Shown here: piece after piece, positions 1 through 11,299 of the stretch
Numbering within the stretch: position 1 is the stretch's first letter
How the letters are laid out: each line of letters starts with the position of its first letter
Assembly: GCA_022496205.1 (NCBI GenBank)
Contig: WTXD01000115.1
Coordinates: 1 to 45,065, forward strand
From: Gloeopeniophorella convolvens
Taxonomy: Eukaryota > Basidiomycota > Agaricomycetes > Russulales
DNA length: 45,065 nt
Reading direction: 5' to 3'
Notes under the pieces: model-generated
Databases searched by the model: none
What the model saw: only the letters and a program-made list of their open reading frames with translations
What the model was told of the DNA's origin: nothing
Translations under genes and position numbers: made by a program

Positions 1-3000
1 TTTCATACCTACACAAGTGGATTCATGGTTCCATCTCCCGAGAACGAATGGGGTCAGCTATGCAGCACAGGAGTCTTGGGTACAGAATGAAACAATCAAG
101 GTACGAGCGTTGTATGCAACCCTCGTGTTCTGCTCTGACCTGCCCTAGACTAATATCTTGTTTGGGGCACCATACGACGAAGAGAGGTACAACAAGGGTG
201 AGCCCATGAGTACCTTTCCAAGACCACGCTGATTGGGACGATAGTGATCTACCAATGCGGCCTTGAGCAAGATCTGTCTTTGTTTGAGGCGGGTGATCTG
301 ACGGAGGTCGGCGAGAAAGGCTTGACGTTGAGGTGAGTCATATTACGCTTGTACCGAGCTACTCTAATAGCGGTTCCGCGATGTGTAGTGGTGGTCAGAA
401 GGTTCGTGATCGCGATCTGTATAGAGCTCAGTCTTTCTGATTCGGCTGCGAAGGCTCGCGTCACTCTCGCTCGCGCAGTGTACTCTTCAGCGGAGATTCT
501 CTTGCTTGACGATGTGAGATCCATTGTATCCAGTCCATCACGTGTCAACACCCAACTAATTGAGGCGAACAGGTTCTAGCTGCGCTTGATGTGCACACCG
601 CGAAATGGGTTGTTGACAAGTGTTTCAAGGGCGACCTGATCAAGGGGCGGACGGTGCTTCTCGTAGTGAGCACGCCTTTGTCTCGGGATCAATCTCAGGC
701 TGCGCCGTTGAAGCTTCACTTGCAGACACAATGTGGCTCTCGTCGGCCCGGTGGCTGATTACGTGATATCGCTTGGTGGTGACGGTCAGATCATGAGCTG
801 CGGAACAGTGTCCGATGCTCTTTCGAAGGATGAACATTTGTCTGCTGATGTTGCAAAGGAGGAAGCTATGTTGGAGAAGAGCGAAGAAGAGCTGGACGCG
901 GAAAAGCCCGATGAGGCTGCGAAGAAATCCGCAGGCAAGCTGATCCTGGAGGAGGAAACGCAGGAAGGGCACGTCAGCTGGCAGTCGCGTATGTATGCTC
1001 TCTGTGTCACTTTTTCTTAACTGAGCATTGGATCTTTCAAGTACAACTCTTCTTCAGTGCTTTAGGCGGAAGCCATGCCTACTTGTTCTGGTTTGTGTAC
1101 CTCGTTGGAATGCTCCTCGTGGACTTGTCTATGGTGCTGGAGACCTGGTTCATGGGGTATTGGTCCGAACAATATATCGAGCGTGATCCTGCCGATGTGT
1201 CTCTCAAATTGTGAGTTTACAAAAGATCATACTATGTATGCGTTGCTGATGTCCTTCTCAGTTATCTTTCCATATACTGTCTCATCATCGTTTCTACGGT
1301 TGCACTCTTCACGATAGAATACATGAATTATGTATTCGGCACCATCAGGGCATCGGTCAGTATACATGAGAAGCTTATCAATTCCATCCTGGGCACAACT
1401 CTCCGGTGCGTTCTTTTTGCCTTCGGCCAAACACATGCGCGTCTGACGAACCCAGCTGGCTCGACAAGACACCTACCTCCCGCGTGATCGCTCGTTGCAC
1501 CCAAGATATCCGCTCCAGTCAGTAACACAACCTTATATTGCATCCGCTGACCTGATGATGCTCTGTAGTCGACAATACACTCGCGGATAACTTCGAACAC
1601 TTGGTCGGAGTGTCATCGACCGTGATCATCAAGCTGGCCAGCATCGTCTTCTTTACGCCCGTATTCATTTTCCCTGGCCTTGTCGTTTTCGCAGTTGGAG
1701 CGTGGTGTGGTCAGTTGTACATGAAAGCCCAACTTTCGGTCAAGCGAGAAATGAGCAAGATGAAAGCACCAATGCTGGGACACTTCGGCGCTGCTATCGC
1801 CGGATTGGGTAGGTGCCCGTTTACGTCACCCATAGTGTGCCTGACCGGTAGCCCGACTTTTCAGTCTCGATCCGCGCCTACGGCGCGCAGGAAGATTTTA
1901 GGCAGGAATCGTACAATCGGATTGATAACTATACCAGAGCAGCCCGCGTGTTCTACAATCCTAATCGGTGGGCAAATCGCTGCCTACGGCGATCCGTGAG
2001 AATTGACGATGTGCAGCTGGCTCGGTATACGCATGGAATGCCTCAGTGGGGTGTTCACGGCCGGTCTGGCAGCTTGGCTGGTCTACAGTCCCAAAAGCCA
2101 GAGCTATCTTCCATCTGATACTGGCTTCTCTCTCACAATGGCTGGTCAGTGTTCGTTTGGGACTGTGTCCGGACGATGACTTACTGTTGTTCCAGTGGGC
2201 TTCAGCAGTGTCATTGTCTGGTTAGTCAGGTCGTTCAACGAGTTCGAAGTCAGTGGCAACAGGCGAGTTCAATGCATCTCGGTTCCGTTTTTAGAGTTAA
2301 ATGGAGACATAGCTTGGAGCGCATGAAGTCGTATATTGACATCGAACAAGAGCCCAAGTCTACCGAATCCGGGAAGCCACCTGCATACTGGCCATCGAGC
2401 GGCGACCTTCGTGTCGAAAATTTGTGTGCACGCTACTCTCCCGTACATTGCTCTCCCTTGGTGTATTCGGCCACGCTGATCAAGTCTAACAGGACGGTCC
2501 TGAAGTATTGCACAACTTGTCCTTCCACATCAAGTCTGGTGAACGTGTCGGTGTTGGTAAGTAGTCGGAACTATCCACTGATGTGGGTCGCTTGATCATG
2601 GCATGTTACATAGTTGGACGCACCGGGAGTGGGAAGAGCTCCTTAACCTTATCGCTTCTACGCTGCATCATCACGGAAGGAGAGGTGTACTACGACAACA
2701 TCCTTACCAAGAACATCACGATCATACCGCAGATGGCGAGTTTGTCACCTTTCGGCCATTGGCGCGTAGCTCATGTGTACGAACATCCCCAGCCCGAGCT
2801 TCTGAGTGGCACCCTGCGCGAGAACCTCGATCCGTTCTCACAGTTCGATGACGTCACTCTGAACGGAGCTTTGCGTGCCGCTGGCTTATTCTCTTTGCAG
2901 AAGGATGATGACGAGGCGCGGATCACGCTCGATAGCCAGGTCGCGAGTGGTGGGGGCAACCTTTCTGTTGGGCAACGACAGATTTTGGCACTTGCAAGGG

Positions 3001-3492
3001 CCATCATTCGCGGTAGTAAGTTGCTCATTCTCGATGAAGGTATGTAGCGTGTGTTTGTTCCGAAAGGAAGCGGACCCTCACTGGGTCTGATCTCCAGCTA
3101 CGTCTGCTGTTGACTATGATACCGACACCATCATCCAAAACTCTCTTCGGACTGAGCTGAAGAGTGACGTTACGCTAATCACCATTGCGCATCGTCTACA
3201 AACTATCATGGATGCAGACAAAATCGTAAGCCCACCCCGGTCATCCTACGCATTCGTCTACTGACACTGTATGTCACAGATGGTCCTCGATGCCGGTCAT
3301 ATTGTAAGCTTCCTTCCACGATGTAACATAGCTACAGGCTCACAACTACAGGTCGAATTCGGAAGGCCAAGTGAATTGTTGAAGAACAGCGAGGGTAGAC
3401 TGCGCGCGATGGTAGACGAGAGTGGTGATAGAGACGGCCTGTATAAGATGGTGACCGAGAAGGAGCAGGGTTCTAGCGCTTCTGGAGTCTGA
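1..3492 (+). CDS. ABCC/MRP-type ABC transporter, 3' part, interrupted by many introns
   Basis: Multidrug-resistance-associated-type exporter of a membrane ABC protein; the substrate cannot be told from sequence. The window begins inside nucleotide-binding domain 1 ([12 protein letters not shown], then the SGGQK signature around 350-410 and Walker B ILLLDDV around 497-515). Transmembrane domain 2 spans roughly 1040-2280. NBD2 follows: Walker [10 protein letters not shown] at 2613-2645, IIPQ Q-loop near 2730, NLSVGQRQ signature near 2960, Walker B LLILDE near 3025, and H-loop TIAHRL near 3180. The protein ends SSASGV at 3492. More than a dozen short introns are needed, for example 101 to about 149, 334-389 and 666-725; most are GT-AG, and one near 2265 looks like GC-AG. 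Three oddities suggest damage. No splice choice at 666-725 keeps frame into the [10 protein letters not shown] exon (two bases appear lost). The stretch between Walker A and the Q-loop is shorter than usual. An unexplained in-frame insertion follows IIPQ. Family assignment is firm; whether it is functional is doubtful. Confidence 0.85.
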
Positions 3493-4890
3493 TTCTAGCT
3501 CGTCACTATGCATATATCACTGTCAGACCCTCCTTTCACTCCCGAAAGGCGTACTTATCCTCGCTAACGTATGTAGAGTTGCTCAAAGAAATGTTTGGGA
3601 TAGATTGGGTCAAAATAGGACTTCTGAATCTTAGGAGACATCTTGCTTGATGTGTCGACAGGGCCTCTCCGCGGTGTGGTGGGAAAGTGCTCATGTTAGT
3701 ACTTCGAAGCCAACGATGACCTGAGAGTGACGACTCGTGGGCAAGCGCAGGGCGCTGTTCGGTCCGGGGATCCTCGGAAGCATGGCCCGCCTTCCCGCTG
3801 CGCTGACAACCGAAATTTCCTGATTTTTCGGGGCCGCTCACTCCTTCGAGACGTTGACACGAGGGCATCGCGCCCGCGGGGTAATCGTTCGAAGGCCAAC
3901 TTCATTCGCGAGGCTACCATCGTATAGCTCTTCAACATCGAGACATTCTTCCAACTGCCCCAACTCCAAGGGGTTCATGAAACCATTGAATGCATTCGAC
4001 CCGACGCAGCGTGTTGGCGACTTTGTCCCACGGAATCCCTACGCCAGCCCTCACAACAATGAGTACGTGGAGAGCTTTGGCTTGGGAGGAGATATGAAGA
4101 ATAAGAGGTTCCTTCTGGGGAATGCTTGTTCGTCGACGTTGAATCTCCACATGCCATCGATAGCTCAACATGCCTTCTCTTTTCCCCAGGAATCCACCGT
4201 GGGTACACGCACGTCAGCCGGACCTATGCACCTACGCGCAACCGTCCACAACTTCCGTCAAATCGCATGGGGAGTCATCTGCCCGTTGGATATTCCGGTC
4301 AACAAGCTCCTTTCCTTGCGTGTTCCCCAAGTGGGTGAATCTTTCTTCTTTTTATTTCCTTCTCCCCCCAGTAATGTGGATTGCCCCCCCCCCCCATGTC
4401 CCGTCGAGGTACATATAAACCCCAGTGGAACCTTAACGGGCTCTAGATCGTCATCCACGCGCATTGCTGATGCGATATCCTTCGTCATTCGGTCTCTGCA
4501 GGCGATCGTTATCGATGACGCGTCGCGCAGCTTCGCGTCTTCTTTGTTCTGTCTTTTGACGGTCGATCTTCACCCTGCTTATAAGGCTGTATCGGGTGGG
4601 TAACTCCAGTCAATACAGATCGCCGTCCTACCGTCCTGAAGCGCCCAGTATAGACATCGCGAACTTTGCCCATGTCACTCTCGCGCGTTCGACAGTACGC
4701 TTGCTCGGTGGGGCAGCTCGGGACGCGTGGCGGAGTTGCGGAGAAGTTAGGACCGCCGCAACCTCTGGCGGATTTGCGTAAGATTCACACATTGCAGACC
4801 CGAATCGCTCGATGTCCTTGGACCATGAAGAAGACACTTGTTTCGGTGGACAGCGCAAGAGCTAATAGGCAGATACAGAGGTACGCGTAG
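3493..4890. other. Intergenic stretch without a convincing gene
   Basis: This lies between the convergent ABC transporter gene and zinc-finger copy 1. It holds a run of 12 cytosines at 4384-4395 and several overlapping open frames in different phases. The longest, 3854-4603 (+), has no recognisable domain and runs through the C tract. I see no supported gene here. Confidence 0.5.
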
Positions 4891-6962
4891 CTACTCCTCT
4901 GAAGGACCGGGCAATGGCTGATCATCGGCTTCTGTCTCATATACCCCAAGCCCTTCTTCCCGCAACCGCTTCCTCTGCTCCTTTGCCCAGTTGATGTACG
5001 GGCCCACCTCGACTGGCACACCACTCATCACCCTCGGGACCATGTACGCCTCGTACATGGCGAGCCATTTCATCTCCTGTTCGAGGCGTTCTTCGCCACC
5101 CTTCTTCGACAGGCGGGGGCAGACGCCCTTCCGGGCCCCGGAGTTGACGTGACGGACGCAAGACTCCACGCGTCCGAAAGGCTTCCAGCACCGCTTGCAG
5201 AAGTACAAGTGCGAGGGGTGGCTGGCATCGGCCTCGCAGTGGCGCTTGAAGTTGATCCAGTCTTTGAGGGACCGGTTCCCGGGGCACTGCTTGCACTTGA
5301 GGGGCCGCTCCAACTGGTCGTCTGGGGTCCAGGTGTCGGCGACGGCGAATATGCTCTGGCGAGGGGTCAGGGAAGTGGACCTCTTGCCTTCTTCTTGGAT
5401 GATCATCGCGCTCGGAAGCGCGACTTGGGGGAGATTCCCGGCTGTGATGATTGCGTCGAGATCCTCCAGCCGGGGTAGAGGATCGGTTCCATTCGAGCCC
5501 TGCACGTATAGTGCCTCCGGCAGAAGCTCTACATGGATTTCTGAGGCGTGGGTCGCGGGCACACTTGGTGCGCGACCAGCCTTTTGGAATATTTGTATTG
5601 GTTCTGAAGGAGTCCGAGCGGCAGGTGCCTTTTGGACCCTTCGTTTGAGTCCCGCCTGCCTGAGGGCCTCGGACACTCCGCGCCGCCCGTTCTTTCGCGG
5701 CTGCTGTTCAGACGTCTTTCCCTTCATCGCGTGGCTGGTTTCCGGGTTGTTGTCGGTTGTCGATGAGGGGATACACGCTGGTGGTTGGGATGCGTTCCCA
5801 GGGAGGCTCGACCTCGATGCGTGATGCGTCGAAGTCCCAGTCGGAAGCACCACAGATGCAGCGGGTGCCGAGGGTGCCTGGGAAGAGGAGCCAGATGCTG
5901 CGCACGTGGTCGGTGCCAGCTGATACTCATGCCTAGAGGTGGGTTGCATCAGCAATCGTGACCCTTCGCTCGGTGCACCAGGTGCGCAGGAAAGTTACTC
6001 ACTGCAGCCATAGTGGGTCCACCGGATCATCACCGGTACGCGCCGTGCCGGGCCCGGCCGGCTCCCGCAGGGGGAGCGGGCCGACATCACTACCGTTGAA
6101 CGGCAGCAAAGGAAGTGGCACGCCATTGAAGCCCAGGCCAGGTACGCCTTGGCCAATGCTCCCGTCTGCTCGCTCCTGAGAGATTCCCTGCAAGGATCCT
6201 TCTGCGAAGTCGAATTGCCCCCACTGCGAGGCCGACGCTCTGGTCGCGTAGGGTGCGCTGGGGAGGGTATGGGCATAGGACATAACCCCTCCGCCATACT
6301 GCGGCAAGGCAATCGGTGGGGAAGGGCTCGTATCGGTGCTGGTGGACAAGGCTTTGTGCAAGCTCAGATACGATCCTATGGTCTAGGAGACGGTGGAACT
6401 TACAAGGAGTGGTACCGAGCTGTGGCTCGGAGACGCTGTAGCTCGGCGCAGTGTGCATGTAAGGTGGCACTGCGGTAGCTTGATGGGAAGCATGGACCAT
6501 GTCGTTGGGGAAGCGGGACGTGGCGTCGAAGGTGGTGGACGCAGCGTATGGGGCGGTCTGAACAACAGGAGGGACTAGCCCGGAAACGTCCGTAGTCCTA
6601 ACGTAGGAGCCATGGAACGTTGGCCCTACAAAGGAGGTTTCCCAGCTCTGAGTGGGAGGAGGGATGCGGAGCTGGGAGGGCTGGTACGTGTTGCCATACG
6701 AGACGCTCCCGCCCGCGGTGGCATCCTGAACAACTGACTGGGGTGCGATTGGGACCGCGGTATCGTACGTGTTGTTCAGGTGATGATTGAACTGGTTCAT
6801 GTTGTAGCTCGTGCTGGGGTCGAAGTTGTCGAAGGTGGGCTGCACCTGGGCGTGCAACCCGGAGTGATCTTCGAAGAGTGGCTGCTCCTCCGCTGGCAGT
6901 GGTGGGTTGGGATAGCCAGAGGTGGAGAAGAAGTTGTGGGTGTAGGACATTTGGCGTTGCAT
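4891..6962 (-). CDS. Twin zinc-finger protein, copy 1 (649 aa, three exons)
   Basis: Uncharacterised protein, probably nuclear, with two zinc fingers near the C-terminus. Exons 6962-6404, 6351-6003 and 5932-4891 join in phases 1 and 2 through GT-AG introns of 52 and 69 nt, giving 650 codons including the stop. The first ~300 residues are rich in Pro, Ser, Thr, Tyr and Gln, like an activation or disordered region. Finger A (about residue 518) is C-x2-C-x14-H-x6-H, with a Cys right after the first His and a Pro after the last. Finger B is C-x2-C-x12-H-x9-C. A helical tail (AMYEAYMVP...WAKEQRKRL) follows. The architecture is shared with three other copies in this window, all on the same strand. 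A TATA-like box lies about 80 bp upstream. DNA or RNA binding is an inference from the fingers. All splice phases fit and there is no internal stop, so this copy looks intact. Confidence 0.82.
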
Positions 6963-7041
6963 CGTGATACTAAGTTCAGGGGTGGGGGTTGTGCAAGAGC
7001 GACGGATGTGGAGATGGATGGAGGAAGGATGCGTCGTGCGA

Positions 7042-7051
7042 GGCTTTTATG
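7042..7051 (-). promoter_or_regulatory. TATA-like box of zinc-finger copy 1
   Basis: CATAAAAGCC on the minus strand, about 80 bp upstream of the ATG at 6962. Copy 4 has nearly the same box (CATAAAAGCT) at a similar distance, and the P450 gene has TATAAAAG. Confidence 0.5.
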
Positions 7052-7059
7052 GAGGCAGG

Positions 7060-9215
7060 TGCGCATGTGTCAGTCTACAGATGTGTCAGTCTACAGCTGC
7101 CGAGTCCAAGTCACTGTTATCGCTTGTGTCTTTTGCTTGTGCCACCTTATAGATCCTGAACGCACCCTTCCTTTGTCGGAGATTCAAGGACAATAGATGG
7201 CGTTGGCGCGTCCATGGAAAGTACAGACACGCTGATTAATCGAGAAAGTACGCGCGCGACTGATTGGAGTGTCTATGTCAGCGCTCTAAAGACACCGGTC
7301 GCACGAGAGAAAGTCAGACACATGGTAAGACTAGGAGATTGTAGATGCTTGGCATCGACTTGACATTTACGCTTCGCGACGCGGAATCAATTTAGGTGGC
7401 AAAAGCGGACAGAGCACCAGAGCCACGAGGTCCATGCCACCGCAGCGACCAAGCGAAAGGATCGCGGTTGGACCTGCTCATGTGTGAGTACTCTAGCTCA
7501 AGCGTAGGAGCGCCGATTTCAGGGGGAACATGAGATGATATTCGACTATCACGTAGATGCACATTGAAAAGCGAACCCCGAGAAGCCCGAGGGCTGTGGG
7601 AAAACCGCGCCCTCCTGCCATGAAAGAGCCACTGGCGCTCTCCGGCATCTGCTGCGGTGGCATGTCCATTAGTCTAGAGAATATCAACCAAAGATCGTTC
7701 GTTCACTCACACACGCAAAGAGTCAGCCATCCAGTCTACTCCCATCACCACAACTGGCACCTGGGTTGCCTGGCGCCACAATGGCTTCCAACCTTCTCCT
7801 GCACGGAAAAGTCAATATATTCATGCGAGAGCCTGCGCGTTCAGAATCAGTATGAATGTATGAATTATTCGAAGCTGAAAATGACACTCTGAGGGCAGTA
7901 GGTCTCCATATTTGCGTGGCGGCTGCCAGCATACCGCCGTTGACATCTTCGCGTCGATATAAGGCAGCTTCGGCACTCCGCTGCGCTCCGCGTGATGAAA
8001 ACAGAGCTCGATCAGCATTGAGAGAAGCATTACCCTAGCACGAAGAAAGGAGGACAGCGCAAACGAGAATAGTCGAGGATCCGAGAGTGTATCACTGCGT
8101 GACGTTTGACGAGGGCCGGGACCAGCGCTGGCCAGCGAGTCAGCACGCTCATAGATCGAGCGTCCCGAGAGCCCTCGCACATCTGCTTCCGTGACCAGTG
8201 ACTTGGGCTGTCTGAAACCAGAGAGGACCTACCACAATAAACGCGTCGTTCCAGTCGAGGACGAGGTTTTAGGCCAAGGTGATGATAGTATTCGCCTTAT
8301 CTACTCGTTCAAAGCATCGGCATCGGGTAGATTGGAATGGTCGTCGAAGGAGATGCAAAGGTAACAGGCTTGCGTTTAGCGAGTCTTGGACCATAGGCCT
8401 AGGGCACCAGTGATACTTCGGATTGGTGAGGTGTCCAACACGAGCGAGAATGAATGGACGAGTCTGGGCTTATTTCCTGAAGGTGTCGAACATCTAGGGA
8501 ATCAAAAGACGCATCTAAGTTGGAAGAAATGCCTGGTCATTGCGGCAGACCATCCGGTGTTGGTGTCGTCGGGGACGAGCGAGGAGTCGGACGAGGACAG
8601 GGTTGGACATACGAGTCGGGCCGGCATCCGCACCGCGAGCCTCCGTTCCGCTGCGGCGCATCTGGCAGCGTCCTTGTGCGCTGGCCCGCCAGCTGGCCCG
8701 CCTGATCCCCGCCACGAGGGAGGACTGGTGGAAAATCATCGGCCCTTACGGAGCACTGAGCGGCCCTTCGCCTGTGCAAATCAAATGTTGTGGCAAGCTG
8801 TCGCACGAGGCAGCACGAGGCATACTCAAAGTCGGAAATTTTCTCATCAGCTAATCGATGCCCGCACCCGTCTCCACAACTTCGCCCCTTCAGCTCTCTC
8901 GTATCCAGGATGCCCGGCATTTCTCGCAGCCTCAGATGGATGAGCGCAGTCAACGTAGGAAGCAGGGAAGAAACCAGTGCGTAGCCACACATCGATTCGC
9001 AGCTGATTGAGCAAAACATCGTATAGAGCAGGACAGGCGCAAGCGATACAAACGATAGATCTAAACCGTACACGAGAGTGCAGGGATACCACGCCCGTGA
9101 GCCTTCCTCAAGCGGTAGGGCCATGAATAAGAATAAAACGGGTCCAAAAAATACAGATTCGCAATACCAATGTCCACCAGCCGTGACGTGGAGCCAGGTC
9201 AAAGAGCTCACTTTG
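7060..9215. other. Intergenic stretch; from about 7.9 kb part of a duplicated segment
   Basis: I see no supported gene. Overlapping frames on both strands (for example 8386-8943 + and 8537-9211 -) lack domains. From about 7.95 kb the DNA resembles 13.99-15.16 kb: a CACT(C/T)CGCTGCGCTC motif occurs near 7974 and near 14014, CGAGYCGGRCCGGCATCCGC near 8612 and 14539, and GATTCGC(A/G)ATACCAATG near 9157 and 15103. It is the shared 3' flank of zinc-finger copies 2 and 3. Confidence 0.6.
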
Positions 9216-11161
9216 TTACGTTCTCCACTTCGAGCTGTTCGGGACGGCCACCTTCATTCTCTCCGCCCAGCCTCCGCCTTCGATGGGTTCGCCAGTCTTC
9301 ATCCATCTAGCGAAGTCCTTCTTGCATTTCTCAAAGACTCGGAAGCCGGTTTCGGCTTTCTCCATGGTCTCGAGCGTCCGCACGGTGTTGCAAGAGTCGG
9401 CATGACGCTTGAGCGCATCCTTGCGCCCGTAGCACTCTCCGCACTGCTCGCAATCGTAGACGGCGATGGGGTGCGCCTCAGAGCCGTTGCAGTGACGCTT
9501 ATAGTTACGCCACTTTTTGAAGGATTCCTTTGGGCAAAGCCTGCAGCGCATGACTTCGACCTTCCCGCGACTGATTTGCTCCTGCGGGGCATCAAGAAGC
9601 GCCAAGTGCCTCTTGCTCAGTCTCTTCGGCATCTTGTCTACTTCCTTGTCCTCACCGTCTGGCCCTGCCTCCTCGGGCACCTTCTCTCCCCTCTCGACCC
9701 GAGCCGGCGCTTTACCTGCACAAGTCCCCGCCAAACCCCGCGAGCCTTCCGGCCCTGACGAGGATTGACGGGAAACTCCTTGCATGGCTGTGACAGCGAG
9801 CCCCCCCGCTCCGCTGCCTGCCGACTCGGATTTTCTGTCGATATTTGTGAGGGTCCTGGCGGAGGGCGTTTGGTTGGCCCTTCCCCCGGATCCTCCTGCC
9901 GCTGGAACGGTGACTACCGCTCCTTTGGCCTTTTTGAGCCGTCGCTCCTCGTAGTCGACGTTTCCCAAGACATGCTCGTTCTGGAATGCTAGATCTTCCC
10001 TGGGCCGCTTGCGAGGTTGAGCCCCCTGGAGTGCGGGCCGTTCGCAGTGCCCTGAAACGGCGAGGGGAGCTCCTTGGAGCTGTTCTTGCCATTCAGCCCC
10101 GGGAGAGCCCCCCGGAAGAGCTGGATGTACGAGCGACCTGGTATTCGATTGTGAGTAAATGTGAAGATACCATCACGCGAGTGCGCGATGCAATGGGGAG
10201 GTTGCTACTCACCCGCCTGAATAGTCTTCGCTGACACACTGAGCGGGACCGTTGCACAGATTACGGAGTTCCTCCTGGGTGCACCAGCCGTCTTCCTCGC
10301 CATCAGATAGAAGCCACGAGGGCCGGACACAGGTCGCTTCATCGGGCTCACACAACCCAGGGAACTCGAGAGGTGTGGGCTCCGATGCCGGCGGGATGAT
10401 ATGGGTGGCGTCCTGTGGTATAACATGTTGAGCGAGGCCCGCCGACGTGGGTTCCACATCCTGTACTCACGTATGGCAGCGAAGTCGACCAATAATCGCG
10501 CACGGGTGTGGCGAACTGGCCAGCGCGGTTGACATCTGGTAAGCCAGAGAAATCGGGTCCTGGAATTGATTTGCATGAGCTCAGTGCGAGGTTTGGCATG
10601 TTAGGTGTGGAAGCACACCTTGGAAGGAGACCGGGGGGATGTAGGAGACCGGCTCGGGGGCATAGGAGATCGGCTTTGGGTTGTATGGAACCTGTGGCAC
10701 GATGAGTATGGGTGGCACTCCTGATGAACGCCGAACGATTATACTTACAGGGAGGACGTTATTGCCGTAGTACACGGGAGTATCGTAGACGTCAGGAGCG
10801 GTGGATACGGGAGCGGGTAGGTTGCTTGTGACGAAGTCGTAGCTCATAGCACTGCCGAAGGGAACGCTACCAAAATTACCGACGGCTGCCGACTTGAGAC
10901 CCTGTGGCACCGTACAATGAGCGGGACGCTGTGACACTGTGCATACAAGGTACTCACAATGAAGTCGGAGAGCTCGGAGAGCGTTGTAGCCGGGGACAAG
11001 AGTTCAGCGGAGGGGGGGAAAGTGACGTTGTAGTCGTATTCAGCAGCAGCGGGGGCGTATCCAGTCTCGACACGCTCGGAAGCAAAACCAGGAGATGGCT
11101 GAGCCATGTTGTGAGGAGCGGAGGCAAACCAACGGAAGGTGGGGTCAGCAGAGTAATCCAT
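9216..11161 (-). CDS. Twin zinc-finger protein, copy 2 (546 aa, six exons)
   Basis: Paralogue of copies 1, 3 and 4. Exons 11161-10958, 10901-10749, 10691-10619, 10559-10471, 10412-10213 and 10137-9216 join in phases 0,0,1,0,2 with GT-AG introns of 56-75 nt, totalling 547 codons including the stop. The start MDYSADPTF is chosen because it opens the conserved first exon; an upstream in-frame start would run into the promoter. The N-terminal half is Pro/Ser/Tyr-rich. The last exon has a basic, nuclear-localisation-like stretch (QPRKRPRED, ERRLKKAK) and an Arg/Lys stretch (MPKRLSKRHLALLDAPQE). It then has finger A (C-x2-C-x13-H-x6-H, again with HC...HP) and finger B (C-x2-C-x12-H-x3-C). The tail FARWMKTGEPIEGGGWAERM differs from that of copies 1 and 4 but recurs in copy 3. 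All phases fit, so it is probably functional; the molecular role is unknown. Confidence 0.8.
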
Positions 11162-11266
11162 TGGAGTGGAGAGAGCAGTTAGGATAGTTGAACGAGGTTG
11201 AGGGGGAGAGTATCTGCCGCGCGGGGGTGATGGGGGATGGAGAACAGAGCAAGACACAATGACCCG

Positions 11267-11278
11267 CCTATTTATTGG
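11267..11278 (-). promoter_or_regulatory. TATA-like box of zinc-finger copy 2
   Basis: CCAATAAATAGG on the minus strand, 106 bp upstream of the ATG at 11161. Copy 3 keeps the related CAATAAATGCA in the matching place. Confidence 0.45.
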
Positions 11279-11299
11279 CTCTCCGCATACCCGAACGGG

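Noticed and set aside
3854..4603. Open frame of 249 codons on the plus strand
   Set aside because: No domain, runs through a 12-base C tract, and overlapping frames on both strands are open too; composition explains it.
8386..9211. Overlapping open frames of 185 and 224 codons on opposite strands
   Set aside because: This is the duplicated flank of zinc-finger copy 2; the matching place near copy 3 does not keep either frame.
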